A DNA stretch of 64,000 bases. Source: Phoronis australis (taxonomy: Eukaryota > Phoronida > Phoronidae). Made by a program: the position numbers and the translations under genes. Every line of letters begins with the position of its first letter. Positions within the stretch are counted from its first letter, which is position 1. The notes below the pieces were generated by a model. The model was not told the DNA's origin. It worked only from the letters and a program-made list of their open reading frames with translations, and did not search any database. Where the stretch lies: the NCBI GenBank assembly GCA_002633005.1, contig NMRA01000452.1, forward strand, positions 261,928-325,927, given 5' to 3'. Below, in pieces: positions 23,530 to 37,800 of the stretch.

Positions 23530-25900
23530 TTAAATTCACTGCCTTAGCAACCTGTAACTATAGAGTTTTCTGTGAGCAAGACCACGAAAACCTTTCGAAA
23601 TAAACATTAATCCTAAATATTTATATAAATTTACAATATTAACAGTATTTCTATCATACGTCCATTTTTCATACGATCTAACATTCCACCCTTTCTGAAA
23701 ACAATTATCTTAGTCTTCGACATGTTAACAATCAATTTCCATTTCTAACAATACTCATATAAAATATTCATTTTTTCTGCAGTCCTTTAACACTAAAGGA
23801 CAATAAAACCAAATCAACAGCAAACAACAGATACAATAATTCAGCTGTTCCCATGGAAATTTTTTCACCGCCACCGGATTTTAATTCTTGCTCTAAATCA
23901 TTTATAAATAAAATAAACAAAAACAGTGATAGCCGAGACTCTCACCCTGAGAGCCTTGCTTTAGACCACTTTGACCACCAAAGAACTCCGTATAGCTCCC
24001 ATTATTCAATCTCATGCACGTTTTTACCTCCGCGTACATTGCTTTGATTATTTTATACATCTTACCTTCTATGCGATTGTTCTTTAATTTAAGATATAAT
24101 GTCCTTCTATATATACATGTATATGCTGTCAAAAGCGGTTTTAAAAACCACGAAAGCACTACAGAATCTACCTTTCTCCCGTAATATAAAGCAAACACGT
24201 GATCCACCGTACTGTGCCCTTTCTTAAACGCAGCTCCATACATACTAATTACGTTTTCTCTTTCCGACCATTTTGAAGTCGCCGGCATACTATTTTTTTC
24301 GAATATTTTGGCTGTGACTTGCATGAGGGAAATTCCTCTGAAATTTCCAGCAATTTTTTAACCGCCCTTTATTATTGGTAATGTAATGGATTATGTTCAT
24401 TCTTTTGGAAACACACCACTTTTAAAAAAGTAGTTGTATTGATGGAACAGCGAATCTACCAACTTTTTATCAGCATACTTGTAGAACTCAATGCTAATTT
24501 TATCACATCCTGGCAAAGTTCCGTCTTTCATACTACTGATGGTTTGTATAATTTCGTCTTTTGTGATTTAAGCGTCCAGCTCCATTTCAACAATAGCATT
24601 ACTTGAATTGATGTCATTTTTACTGAGTTCCCAATAAATGCATGAAATTCAATGAACTCCGAATTAATAACACAATACCTGCCTTCAAACAGAGGGGTGA
24701 AATAGTTTATCCATTCCTCCAGTTTAATATTCGTCGTTACACATTTCTTCTTAGTATTTAATATGCGCCAGAATTTTTACTGTCTTTACTCTCCACAGCT
24801 GATTTCAAATTTTTGTAATGTTTTCTGTTACACTCTATCTGTTTCACTTTTTTAACTTCCCATAATCTCTTCTAGCTTGTACACATGTAGTTCGGCTATT
24901 GTTTTTGCTCAGTGTTCCAATACTGAATCTAAAATTACTTAATTTTTGCCTAACGACACCTCCCATTTCCCTACATGCAGCGTTAAACCATTTGGGAAAA
25001 CTAATTGGATTATACAAGATGTTTAGTTTTGGTTTTAACATGTCGGCTGCATGCACACAATTTAATAGCTTCCGTTAAACTTTCTACACTTGAATCTATG
25101 GTAGAGGGTAAATGACTGTACGTCAGCGAGCAACTGACCCACCTCCAGACTCGACCAGATTTCTCCATACCATAGGCCCAACCCCTCATTCCATTTACCG
25201 GAATAAACATTTTCAATCTGTTCACCTCGAGCCCAGTTGTTTTGCTGCGCCTTACATATAAACTAAAAGTCAATGAAAAGAGGACAGTCGATTCACATAT
25301 TTCACCGATTTCAAAACGGTCCAGACAGTACAATAAATCGTTACTCATCATGACATAGTCAACAATACCAGATCCAGTAGTACACATGTTACATTACCAA
25401 TGTCTGTATCTTTTTCAATTCTTCCATTCAGAATTCTTATCTCATATCTTTTACAAAACTTATAATTCTGCTCCAAACTCATTTACCTCTTGCGAAGACC
25501 TACAACATAGACTATCTTCTACATAACCAACACAATCAAAAACATCACTGGATTCATCCACGTACTGTAATACTGTCATCTTCAATAAAGTCTGGCCTGT
25601 ACGCGTACGAACATTAAAATCGCCCCCTTCATTTCCGCAGAAAAACCGTGCACCACCCGCTCAAGTATTTTTCCAAATTGTTACTTGAACTTTTTGGAGA
25701 CTGATACACATTTGCAACTAAAACAGGATACAGATAATCGGGCAGGTCGAGTTTATCCATCAAACGCCAGACCTTGAAGGGAGTCTATCAGCCCCTGATA
25801 CGTCCTTACAAAATAATACACCACCACCAGAATTACGAAATGCTTGAGGGCGTTTATTTTTCAGGGTGTTTATATCTCACCGACCCAAAACACTGGTAAT
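23530..25900 (-). mobile_element. Decayed non-LTR retrotransposon (LINE), endonuclease and RT remnants
   Basis: Minus-strand frames, broken by stops and shifts, run in LINE order. At about 25650-25330 there is an endonuclease-like end (GGDFNVRTRTG after correcting for frame, then GSGIVDYVMM). Next come a middle region and a reverse-transcriptase core at 24324-23902 with KKGHSTVDHVF, KLKNNRIEGKMYKIIKAMY, NNGSYTEFFGGQSGLKQG. The two catalytic sites are damaged: the domain A motif reads AFVVF where AFVDF is expected, and the FADD box (near 23795-23825) reads FAVD. The element is dead. The clade is not determined. Confidence 0.8.
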
Positions 25901-28440
25901 AGAAAATAAGAAATGCTGTTTAGCGATAGCTTTTGTTCTCGTCTGCTCTCTTGGCGCAAATAGTTTCAAACAAAAATTTGTTTTGAGGGCTGTTTCTGCA
26001 AGGTGGGCGCCCTGTTTTGGGGGTCCGTTTCTGTAAGGTTGACGCCCTGTTTTACGTGGGTCCCAAGCTGTAGCTTAATATAGTTTAATGGACGCTGTGG
26101 GTCTCACTTTGTTTTCTGAAAGTGAAGAGTCACTGATGATGCAGTTGGATGTTTTGAATGAGATTTTGTGGGTACTGAGAAAACAGAAAATTTGAAAATT
26201 AATTATTTATTCAAGAATGTACAAATGAGCACAAGAGACCAGCTCATAAAAGCACGATTGTATGCACAGTGTATGCATAGTGTATGCACAGTGTATGCAT
26301 AGTGTATGCACAGTGTATGCATAGTGTATGACCCACACAGACTTGTCAACAATAAAAGCTGCATTTTGCCCATTTAACTGCCCAAGTTGAATTCTTAGCC
26401 GAAGCCCTTTGGGATTTTCAATCATTACTACACTTATACCATCTTGAATTATAGTCCAGTACGCAGGGAGCTCAAATTACACGCACTGCCCACATGCGCC
26501 ATTTTGGAATCAGAAATTTTAGAGTTGAACCACCCCAGTAAACTACAAAACGTTTACTCCAGTCCGTGATGATTTTGAAGTTCTTGTTGAAACAGAATCC
26601 TGTAATAGTGGGAATATTATGGACATTTTACGAGAGTAAATCGCCTAATTCGATTTTCGTTTTTTTAACCAGCTACACTGGGCAAAATGCAGCCTAACTC
26701 CTCAAAGACACTAAAACAAGTGGTCTGAATTTTAGTTGAAACAAAGAACAACAGTAGATAATCTTTTAAAAAGAATCAAAAAATTACATCACCATCGGAA
26801 AATAATACAAAAAATGTGCACAGATTGCTCGTTGCTCACAATTCATTTACAAAATGTAATACTCCTTCAGGCAGCATACACATGGCGAAGGCCTGAAAAG
26901 CACACAGACAGAAACATTTAAGATGGCTGTGGCCTTTTCAACAATTCTACTTTAATCTAAACAGTTTGGAAACAAATAAGAAATATATATGACTAGATAT
27001 AATATTATCAACTGGTACAAAATTAAATATAATATAATTTTGCTTGTGAGACAAATATCACAAATATAACAAACAACGGTTCAAAAATTCACCTTAATAA
27101 AAATTAGAGGAATTAGAAACATATAGAAAGTGGAGGAAATTAAACCCTTTAGAAATAAAAACTAACTAAGAGATTTAAAAATATATGTAAAGTTTAATAT
27201 TTTTCATCTAATATTCCATGATATAATTTAAGAGGTAAATTAAAGCTCTCTAGCGCCCTGGTACAATGACTCCATATTTGTATGTTTCAATAAAAAATGA
27301 GCAAAAACATTGTGCAGATAATCAGCAAGAACAACAGCAGTAAACACTTTACTGTGCAAAACTGTTTGAAGGAGGAGGGTACTTCTATGATTTATCTACA
27401 CATCAGGTCAAACAATACCATAATTGGTTCTGGTCTTACTGTCATTCAAAACTATACTATTCACCAATGGAAACTTACATGTATTCGTAACCAATAAAGG
27501 ACACAAACGAGAAGATTGTTGGCAAAATGCCATGCCAGTCTGTTAAAAAACTACAATAATAGCTACGTTTGGGGAGATTTTGACAAAAAATCACTAAATG
27601 ATATGTGGGAGGGCACTTTTTCGCCTTCAAATAAAGAGCCACAAGTTTCGAAATGAGTTGAGTTCAGACCATAACCAACTATACCATTTTTGGCCAGAAC
27701 AGGGTCCAACAAAGAACATGAGATGTGTCAACAGGATGGCACTAAAACTTCATCATTGTGCCGAAAATGCTACACTTCTATAGGTTCCAAGAAAGCTTAC
27801 AAGTCTAGTTTCTTCAACTGCCAACAGAGGGTAGGACAACTACATGTCAGACAAGATACGGGAAACTTAATAGCACGGTGCACTGCAAAAAGTTCACGTT
27901 TTCTTTTATACAAGACATTATCGACATAGTTTATGGCACAGAATGGGTTATCGAGCAACAGTTGCCTAACTCATCTAATTATAAAAATATGAAATGTTCA
28001 CATGTACAAGCCAGGGACTGCAAAAATAAAAGTGAAAACATCTCAATAGCACTCTCAATCTCGGCGATTCTTTCATGACAAAAACATGAACTACACAAAG
28101 CATCGGACTGATCAATCACAGACACAAGACTCAGCGTTTGCGAGTACCCCAGCATGAACATCTCTAATGAACAGCAAACCCAGCAGACACTAGGGCATGT
28201 AAGTCACCATGACTATCGTGTGTTTATGCCTCTCGCATGAACTCGACGCCAACAACATGGCAACACGTGACCAGCACAATTTTTTCACTCAATCAACTAG
28301 CAGCATTCTGACAGCAGTTTACATCCAACTGCACAATCCAAGTCCATCATTAAACAAAGGCCCTGATGACGGAGGATGACTGGTATTCTTTACTACACAC
28401 CTCCAACACGTAATGATTCCTCATAATTGGCTGCAGACAC
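25901..28440. other. No confident gene between the LINE and DCLK
   Basis: AT-rich, with short frames that carry stops. The only clear structure is an 11/22-bp tandem repeat at 26259-26330. Frames near 27600-27930 contain cysteine-rich stretches but are broken and not recognised. Confidence 0.4.
26259..26330. repeat. Tandem repeat, 22-bp unit made of two 11-bp halves
   Basis: Just over three copies of TGTATGCACAGTGTATGCATAG; the halves differ at a single base. Confidence 0.85.
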
Positions 28441-28599
28441 ATGACCACAGGTTTCAGGCTTCTTAGGCGTCTTATGATGACTACCACACTTGACTGTTCC
28501 TTCAGCCACGAAGGAGGCAGCGTAAATGGCTCTAAGCACGTGACCAGGATTCCGCTGCTTCAACAGATATTGATGACGACGACGACGACGACGTGGTCA

Positions 28600-28808
28600 T
28601 CACGTTTTATTAGTCTTCCAACTCTCCAAGTTCACCTTAGCTTGTGCGTCCAGCTCTGAGCGCAGGTTGCGCCTGTACTCCTCCAAATTGTCCGGTAGCT
28701 GCATCATACCTCCGAATGAGATGATCCACGGGTGACAGAGAACGTCGATAGCAGAGTAACGGCGTGATTTGTCCACGATAAGAAGCTGCGAGATGAGATC
28801 TTTGGCAT
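28600..28808 (-). CDS. DCLK: DCLK last coding exon (kinase C-lobe end and tail)
   Basis: Acceptor TCCTCCAG. It encodes [25 protein letters not shown] and a tail of about 40 residues ending [10 protein letters not shown], followed by TGA TGA. The AATAAA spelled by the Asn-Lys codons overlaps the end. Confidence 0.9.
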
Positions 28809-31800
28809 CTGGAGGAGAAAAATAAAAGCACAACGGTGAAAGTCAACAAGTGTGCACAATTATGATGGAATTTTCCAACTAAAATTATTGCATGCATTTT
28901 GTGACCTCTGTCAGAGAAAATATTTTGGACAAACATAGAGGTACCCAATAAAAAAATAACAACATATCCTTATAAAAAAGTAGCAATGTCAGCCATCTTG
29001 GAAAATAAGAAGCTGAAACTTCGCATATCAGTAGCACGTGAGTTGGTTTATTTTCAATCCGATTTTGAGTGCAATGTGATAAAAATGAGGGTTTCAAAGT
29101 ATTCACGTGTGATTCTGATAACAAAATGGCAGCCACATTCACACTATAGAATCTGATTACGAGGAAAAACAAAAGTCCTACTGTTGTTTACTAGATACAT
29201 GTCATGTGAATTTCACACCAATTGGACAAACACTGGGACCTGTAACATGCAAACAAATAAACAAAAACCAAACTGGATGACAAAGTGAGACGCTGGGCCG
29301 AGCAATCATCAGTCTGAACATGGAGATCATAATAATTATAATTAATTTACTGCTATTATTATGGCTCCATTCACAACTACCGGCGCCCTCACCTGCTGAT
29401 GTGTTGTCCCAGTACGGACTCAGGAACTCGTACTCGCCAGCCTTGATGTACTCGAACAGTTCCGTCTGCTTCCTGTCCGGACTGCGGAATGGCGGGAAGC
29501 CACAGAGCAGGATGTATGTGATCACGCCCACCGCCCACATGTCCACCTCAAGCCCGTAACCTGGATAAGATAACAATCATTCATTATACATACAACATCA
29601 TTCCTTCATACAGCTCAACAATCACACCCACCGCCCACATGTCCACCTCAAGCCCGTAACCTGGATAAGATAACAGTCATTCATTATACATACAACATCG
29701 TTCCTTCATACAGCTCAACAACAAAAAGCAACTAATTTTCAGAAAAGTATGACAAACACAAAATAAGTATATAACCTACATGCGAACCAAAAATGTTTGC
29801 GATATAAATGCATGCCGTACTGAGATTTACATATTCATGTAAAAATTACTGTACAATGTTCCCTTAATTATTAACAGAAACAAATGAACTGAACACATCT
29901 TTAGAACTACGAACACAACGTACCGATCTCGGTGAGAATCTCTGGAGCTACATAGGTGGGTGTACCACACACGGTATAGATGTTACCCTTCACTTCCATG
30001 GCCAGACCAAAGTCAGCCAGTTTCAACGTGATACTGCCATCCTTGTTGCGACACACCTAATGAACAGACAACAAATTGCAGTCATCTGAAAGGTGTATTA
30101 AAAATTGACAGTCTCTTTAAAGTCACCTAGTTTCATTGAAAGTCCCAATTTTCCAGCTTCTTACTCCATCTAGTGTCTGATCACGGAATCAGCCTATCGG
30201 CCTAATTCACCTATTTTACAAAGCTCAGAAACCATTTCTTATGAGAGTAGGGAACAAGTTTCACAACAGTAATTGGTATAACTTAAAATCCCGGGTTCAA
30301 ATTAAGAACAAGACAAGGGGCAAAATGCCCCTGGTTTTGCTAATTTAGCACAAGACACGGGGCAAAATGTCCCTGGTTTTGGTAAATAATTTTGCTTGGG
30401 GACTTTTAACCAATGTGCACAAAAATGCTCCTTTCTTTTAAACATATGAAAATCCTTTAACCTTCTTGATTTTACTTCAAGTTGCAAAACTAAGAATAAA
30501 AAATATGACCGTGAGATTAAAGTTCTAACCCAGAAAGTTGGCGTTTTTAACCTGAAAAGGAGCAAAAGGTAGGCACATTGGTGAAAAACTACGAAAGCAA
30601 AAGACATTTGAAGAAAGTTTGAATAGGGTAATCGTTGCTCAGTAAAATAAACCAAAAAAGGATTAAAATATGATAATCGACAGAAGACATGTGCCAAAGC
30701 AGGTACAAACTTGACCAGCACGTCTTACATAAGTGGACAAAGAGGACAGCACACTCACCATCAGGTTTTCTGGCTTGAGATCTCTGTGCACTATCGAGCG
30801 GCTGTGTAGATAAAAGAGGGCGTTGGCGAGGTCTTTAGCCATGCTTGCAGCCTGTTGCTCGCCAAACTTGACACTTTGGGTAATTGCGTCGAATAGGTCA
30901 CCGCCCTGTGAGTGCATAACAGTCAGAGGTCATGGTCAGTTGTCAGTCTTATTGCAGACTGGATAATATTCACTTACAGTGTCCCACATTTTGAGAACCA
31001 GTTTTCTCCACTGGATAACAGGCATCACGCTGGTTCTCAAAATGCAGGGCCCCTGTGCGTGACTATTGCTGGGCACAGTAACAAAAAGTTGGAACATTCA
31101 GATTTGCAAACATTTAAGTCCTGCAACACATTTACCAAATCATAATGAAATTGACATATTCATATACAACATTCATAGTTACTTATAATTCAAGATCTCT
31201 TGTTACTTTACTAGACATACCAATTGTTGAACTTGCGAAGAAACACTAAAACTTGATTAAACCTTTACCCTATAAGCCTGAAGTCAGAAATCTGACCTGG
31301 TTGATATGCATAATTAAATTTTTACATTTTTAAATAAACAGTCATGCCTACAGCTATGAGTGCATACAAGTCTCGGTTTTTCAATTTGTGGATCTAGTTT
31401 TCATTTAACACGTGTCGTCAGCCAAAGGCTACTTTGTAATATTGTGAGCAGACAAAAGTATTCTTGAGAAACAGGGCCTGACGTGACCTTTTTTAAATGA
31501 CAAAGACCAAAATGAATATTGTACCCCCCTGGTGGAGGCAATGATATCGCTACTCCAGTTTCACTTCTAATAAGTCAACCATGTGCTTCTACATTTTAAG
31601 TGTGAAAAGTTCCGAGCTTTGCTAAGTGTTTGAACTTCTGTTTTATGTTCATTCTCAGACAAGACTCCACCAAGACATTATCCACAACTTGAACTTAACT
31701 CGTGGTCAACAGATATTAGTAATTTTCTACTTATCCTTTGTTGCCCCTATATAAAGCATAGGGCTACTCAAAATCCTACGACACGTTTTCAAGAAGACGA

Positions 31801-34800
31801 AATAAAAAAGACAATGTATTGAGACACTTCTTGCTGACAGCATGGCCAAGGTGTTGGGAGTTTTTTACGTTTACGGTACCAAAAAGCGACACCTGGTCGT
31901 TCAGGATTTGGTGTTTAGTGCTTCCCCAACTTGTTATCTTTGTTAATTTCCTCACTGCAAGATTAGCTAAGCTCAAAGTTATGTACATGTATGTTAATCT
32001 GAGGATGGCATTCACAGAGAGACTTCTAGCATACCCGCTAGCGTACCAGCAAATGTGTTATGTAATGTAATGGCTGCCATCACAATATTTAAATAAAGAA
32101 TGTCTAAGTACTATTTGAAGATTGTAATTTTCAAACACTAGGTGAAAAAACTGTCACGTATTGGCTATGTTGGCAGCACGAAGTGTTTACATATATCTTT
32201 GTAACATTTCAATTATTCTCATTCAAAATGTGTCCCAGAATTTTGAGATACCCTGTATTTAACTCTTTTCAAGTGAAATCCAAGTGTTGTGAAAACACAT
32301 AGAAAAATATACACGCAATCTTTGTTCTGTGGATATTGGAGTTTTCCAAGCACAGCTTAGAATGAAAGTTCAAGCAAAGCCGTAGGCATAAATAATTCAC
32401 GTTGACGAAACTTGCCTGAGGACAACAGATCAACAGCTCATAAAGTTTCCAGCATGGCTAAATAATGATTTGCATACAGATTACTTCGTAGCCTTTGGCG
32501 TTTCACGACAGTTTTATTAAATTCACACAGTGCCGCAGAAAACAAGGTGATCCCTCGCATCAGAGTTCAAACACCTCAAATAAAGGGTATGAAAATTTAC
32601 GGCAAAATCATTGCATCCAAAACATCTCATTTCGTACATATTCAATACAACATCACCAAAAGCGAAGTACTACACAGAAAACCGGGCAATCCTTTGCACC
32701 AGAGTTCAAGCACCTCAAATAAAGGCTATGCAAATTTACGGCAAAATTATTGCATCCAAAAACCCTCATTTTGTGTGTATTCAATACAACATCCCCAAAG
32801 CGAAATACTGCGTCAGTCATGACGTAGGTCAAAGCTTGGCACCAGGCACATATAGTTGAGGATGTTATTTAATGGACAAAATACACAAGCCCTGTAAGTG
32901 ACTATAATCCAACACTTGAGATAACATTTCAACTTGAATAAAATTCCCCTTTACCCAATTATACAGTTTTTACACAATTTTAAGCCCTACCTACGAAAAC
33001 ATGTAAAAAACGATGAAATTCAATGAGGTTATATTTTCACAATCCTTTAGGAACTACTTAACTTAAATAAGTACTTAACTTAAATAAGCACTTAACTTGA
33101 AATTTGATCAGACATAACAAAAATTAAGTTTTCTTAATTTCAGGTGAATTTGTAAATGCAGCCACATACCTTGATTAGTTCCATGATGAGGTATATTTCG
33201 TCGGCCGTCTCAAACTCTTCTACAAGTTTCACAATGTTAGTATGATTACAAGCCTTCATGATGGCGATCTCATTCTCAATCATATGTTCCTTGCCCTTTA
33301 ACTTTGACTTATCTATAACTTTCATGGCATAGTCCGTTGAAGTTGGTTTATAGCGACACTGCTTGACGATGGCAAAGTTGCCATCGCCCAACGTCCGTCC
33401 AACCTCGTACTTGGCCAGGACTCGTGTCACGTTTGTCACCTGACGTTCCAACTTGGATTTCTTCAGGTTGAGACGTGACCCACTCTTCTTCTTGTTCTCA
33501 CTACCGTTGTCGACCTTGGTCGACGTTTGAGCAACTTTCTCATTCGGCTGTCCTTCCGTGTTATTTTTTGCCGGCGACTTCCTCAGATCGGATGCCTTCT
33601 TATTGTTATTGTTGTTTTCAACATCCAACTTATTACTCTTTTCCTTGTGCCCAACGATCACCTCAGTTTCCCCTGCCGGATCAGCACTTTTAACAATGTT
33701 GTTATTATTATTAATATTATTATTACTCGATGGCGAACGTTTAGGCTTCTCAGCGGGTGGTCGCCTTGGCGATGCCTGTCCCTCGTCAGGACTACCTTGA
33801 GGTTGTCCCTCATTCTCCTTGTCAACGTGACTGTCGCCGACATTTTCAGAGTTTGTTGCAACATGAGCGTTCGGTCGTTCGGCTATATTAGGCAGCGGAG
33901 CCTTCTTTCGACGTTCCTCATCCAGAGCCCGCTTTTCTCGGTCCAACTTCTTCTTCATGCGCACGCGAGCACGCTCCCTGTTGTCGTTCACGGCATTATT
34001 GTGTTCCTTCTCCATGCGGTGCTTCAGATCCCGTTCCTTATTTGTCAGTGGATTTCCATTTTTGCCAGTGTCTATTTTCGGAAGCACGGGGCTCGAAGCG
34101 GGCACATCAACCTTATGCTGACCAGCCTCATTGTGAGAGTCTGGTGTATCGTCGCCATAGCCACTGTCTCGTTTATCGTCGTCAGCGTGACTCGTCACCG
34201 CTGCTCGCGAGTACCTCATCGTGGGTCGTCGTTTCTTGTTTTTCTCCCACTCCCTGAGTAAGTTCTGTGCGTATGGGTTACCAGGGTAGAGCTCCTCCAC
34301 AATTTCCTGGACATCTTTCGCGTTAATGCCCTCACTGCCAACGGCGATGAAGACATCGTCACTACGGAAGAAGTCTGAAATACTGTTCACCTCTCGACCG
34401 CTCACCGTGAACAGTCGTTTTACCTTAGCGCTTTTGTTCTTGCTCGAGCCGAACGACTCGGAGATGTCCGACACAAGCTGCTCAAATGATTGTACGCTTC
34501 GTCGGTTCAGCAGGATCTTGACGGTCGCGCGTGGATGATTGCCGTTCCGTATAACAGTCACCACTTTGGGTTTCATGGAACTACTGTCTGAGTGTGAAAG
34601 AATATTTGCCGTGCGATCACTGCCGTTAGTTGGCAGTACGCTACGTTGCGTGGGGTACGAATTTCGTACCGTGTGACGCGCAGGGTGGAAACCACCGCGG
34701 TTATAGAAACTGTTGACGCCATTTTTGTATCCGTACTCCACACGAGATGATAAGGACGGAAGTTCCCTTGTGGCACCTTTCCCTGTGAACAAATAAATCC

Positions 34801-37800
34801 TTCATTATGACAAAGTTTCACTCGAGATCTTGTTTGTAACAGGGAAGGAGGTTCTAGGGAATATAGGCAGAACTTTTATAGGAAACATCAAACGACCGTT
34901 AATTTGAGAGCTCAAAAGCAAACAATGATAAAAATTCTTAAATTCTAATTGCAAGTTTTTATATACTCTATCATTTAGTAAATCTAGGAACTAAAAGCTG
35001 ATTTCTGACAGCAGTACATAACCAGGCTCATGGAAACATAACAACTGACACTGCGTACAACGTACAACACGCAAGCTAATGTTGCCTCATGAAGGTTTTG
35101 TAGGACCCTAGAAAAAATGTTAAAATTGAGCCACCTTCAGAACACCATATCTCAAAAATGACTGATCAGATTTCCATGAAACTGTCAGGTACCACTGTTC
35201 TCCAAAATGATGCTCCGAATTATCTTTAAAATAGCACACTTTTGCTGTCAAAAATAGGTCTTCTATGATTTTTAGGAAAAATCAAAATGTTATTTAAAAA
35301 AAAACAGTCATAACAGCATTTTTGAAATCAAATAGACGTTGGAATGCCGTGCAGTTACTGATGAATAAAAACATAAAATAGTAAAACTAAAATGACGAGC
35401 ATCGGTACTAAAATATCTTAAAATATCCCTACGTTTCGAGCAATGCGCTCTTTGTCAAGGGTGTGCTAAAGACTGCATTTTTGAGATTTCAGCTTGTTGT
35501 ATTAAACGAAACATGGTACTTAGTACATTATTGATGGCGTTGTTTTGCAAGATATGTACCCTTCCTTTTAGCTCAACTTTAATAAGACACGGTCATATGA
35601 GCCAATCAATGGCAGACAGGCTTTTAAGACAAACATTCTCGACGCTTTGTGCTTTCAGTAAACACTTTTAGTAAGGTTAAATTTCAGTTTTGTAGGTATT
35701 TAGGTGAAAGCTGACTTGTGGATAACATTCTGTATTAGCCTTAAGCCTGATTTATTGTTGGTCTGCGTTAAAGGGACATCGTTAGTTTTATGACAAAAAC
35801 TACATTTTTTGGATTATTCTAGGATTGGATAGGTTTTCAAAGTCCCAACATTTGACCTGAGCTACGAAACAATAAAATCTCTTGTGTTTTTGAGATTTTA
35901 TTAAAATTGTAAATTCTCGCAATTGTCTTCCAAACATTAGCTGAAATCTAAGTCCGTGACTCTACCAACTAAATTCTATTAAAATACGTACTCTATTATT
36001 CACGGATTGGATTTTAGCTCCAGTAGCAGAGCGTTTGAATGCGACAGCGAAGGTTCTGGCAGTTATCTCAGAAAAAAAGATTCTTTCCCATAATGCCACT
36101 TTAACCATGGTTGCATTATTTGTTATGCTAATTGTAATTGGTAAGCAGGTTGGTAGCACATTCCCAACACACTCATATAAAGGTACATTTCATTGACATA
36201 ACCACAACCACAAAGTTTAAATGGAATTACATTAAGAACTTCTTTGAGAATAAAACAAGACGGCTTCATCAGGTTTTGTGCCAGCAACTCAAGTGATGGT
36301 CTCATAACACAACAAGTAATGTAGAAAATTCATCACCAATTCATGCGGATATAAAAAGACATGTTATGCATCTCCGTTATCGCTTGAAATTTAATACTTG
36401 ATTCTAAGATACAACACTGAACACCAGAATAATTAACTTAATGTGATAAAGTATGTTTTCATATGATCATAGGGTAAAGATTTTCAATAGAAACTGGCGA
36501 AAGATCTCAGACTTACTCGGAGACAAAAACCGATGAAAGCATTGGAGATGATACTAAGTACGATTTTAAGCTTCAAAATGTCAAAATCAGCTGCACAAAA
36601 AGATAATGGTGAAAACCTTTACAAAACCTGTCCAACAAGTTCAGGCCAAGCTCAGCAGGGCACTTTCAGTGAAATTTGTTTTTACATGCACTGTGAGTAT
36701 TGGAATTTCTAAATGTACGTGATCAGAAGGTCCTTCCTTATCAGAGCAGATAATATTCAGAGAGGATATTGATAAATTAATATGTAAGCATAATTTTATA
36801 GTGTTTGCATTAGGCCATATAAAAATGGTCCTTCAATACCATAGTCTACAGCATAGACCCGATACTCATTTATTCAATTATATATTCAACAGTCGACAGA
36901 CCCATTTGTGATCAAATCGTAAAAATCCTGTAATTACGTACAGTATCAAAATGAAATTGGAGATCAGATCACAAATGTACAACAAATGAGATAATTTTGG
37001 GCCACCTGAAGACGCTTCACATAGCAGAACTGAATTCACTGAAATACTTTTCTAAAATCAAATCGGGAAATTTGGTGACTGAAGTGATTACTTACTATCA
37101 CGTGACCATAGGTACTTCCTGTGCGGCAGTATTTTTGGTGGCTCTGGCTCTATCCCAGCAAGCGAGGCATAAAAGTAATACTGAGGTGTGCGCCGCTGAC
37201 TGACATAGTTAAAATGCGGCATGGCCGACTCACTCGCCTTCCAAAATGACTACATGAATGAAGTGGTCAACGGATGCTATCAAACAACTGAATTCTTTAG
37301 GTGTTAAGGGAAATCAGATTAACTGTAAATACTACATAAGTAGTCTCACTGCAATAGGTATTGAAAGATCCCCTGGAGTAATTATTGGGAAAGTAAGAAT
37401 CATAGGAGACATCATCAATACTTAACTACATGCCATGTATTACACAATGCCCAATAATAATTAACTACATCCCATGTATTACACAATGCCCAATAATAAT
37501 TAACTACATCCCATGTATTACACAATGCCCAATAATAATTAACTACATCCCATGTATTACACAATGCCCAATAATAATTAACTACATCCCATGTATTACA
37601 CAATGCGCAATGGCTCTCTACCCAGGAAATAAAAGTCTCCTGAGAAACTGATGACTGGTCTAAATAAATACTAATAATACCGTAACTAACTAAAATCAGA
37701 GCAATTCCAGAAGTTTATACTTCCACTTGCATAACCAGTGCAACCTAAAAAACCTAACTTTTCAAACAGACTACGTCAAAGAAACGTTGCATTCCCCGTT

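Noticed and set aside
26259-26330. CRISPR-like regular repeat
   Set aside because: Contiguous 11/22-bp tandem repeat without unique spacers in an animal genome.
33527-34261. Long plus-strand open frame (244 codons) opposite the DCLK exon
   Set aside because: It lies antisense to a well-supported DCX/kinase exon and has no recognisable domain; the frame follows from the coding strand's composition.
37415-37651. Repeat peptides on both strands (13-residue period)
   Set aside because: Product of a 39-bp non-coding minisatellite in a DCLK intron.
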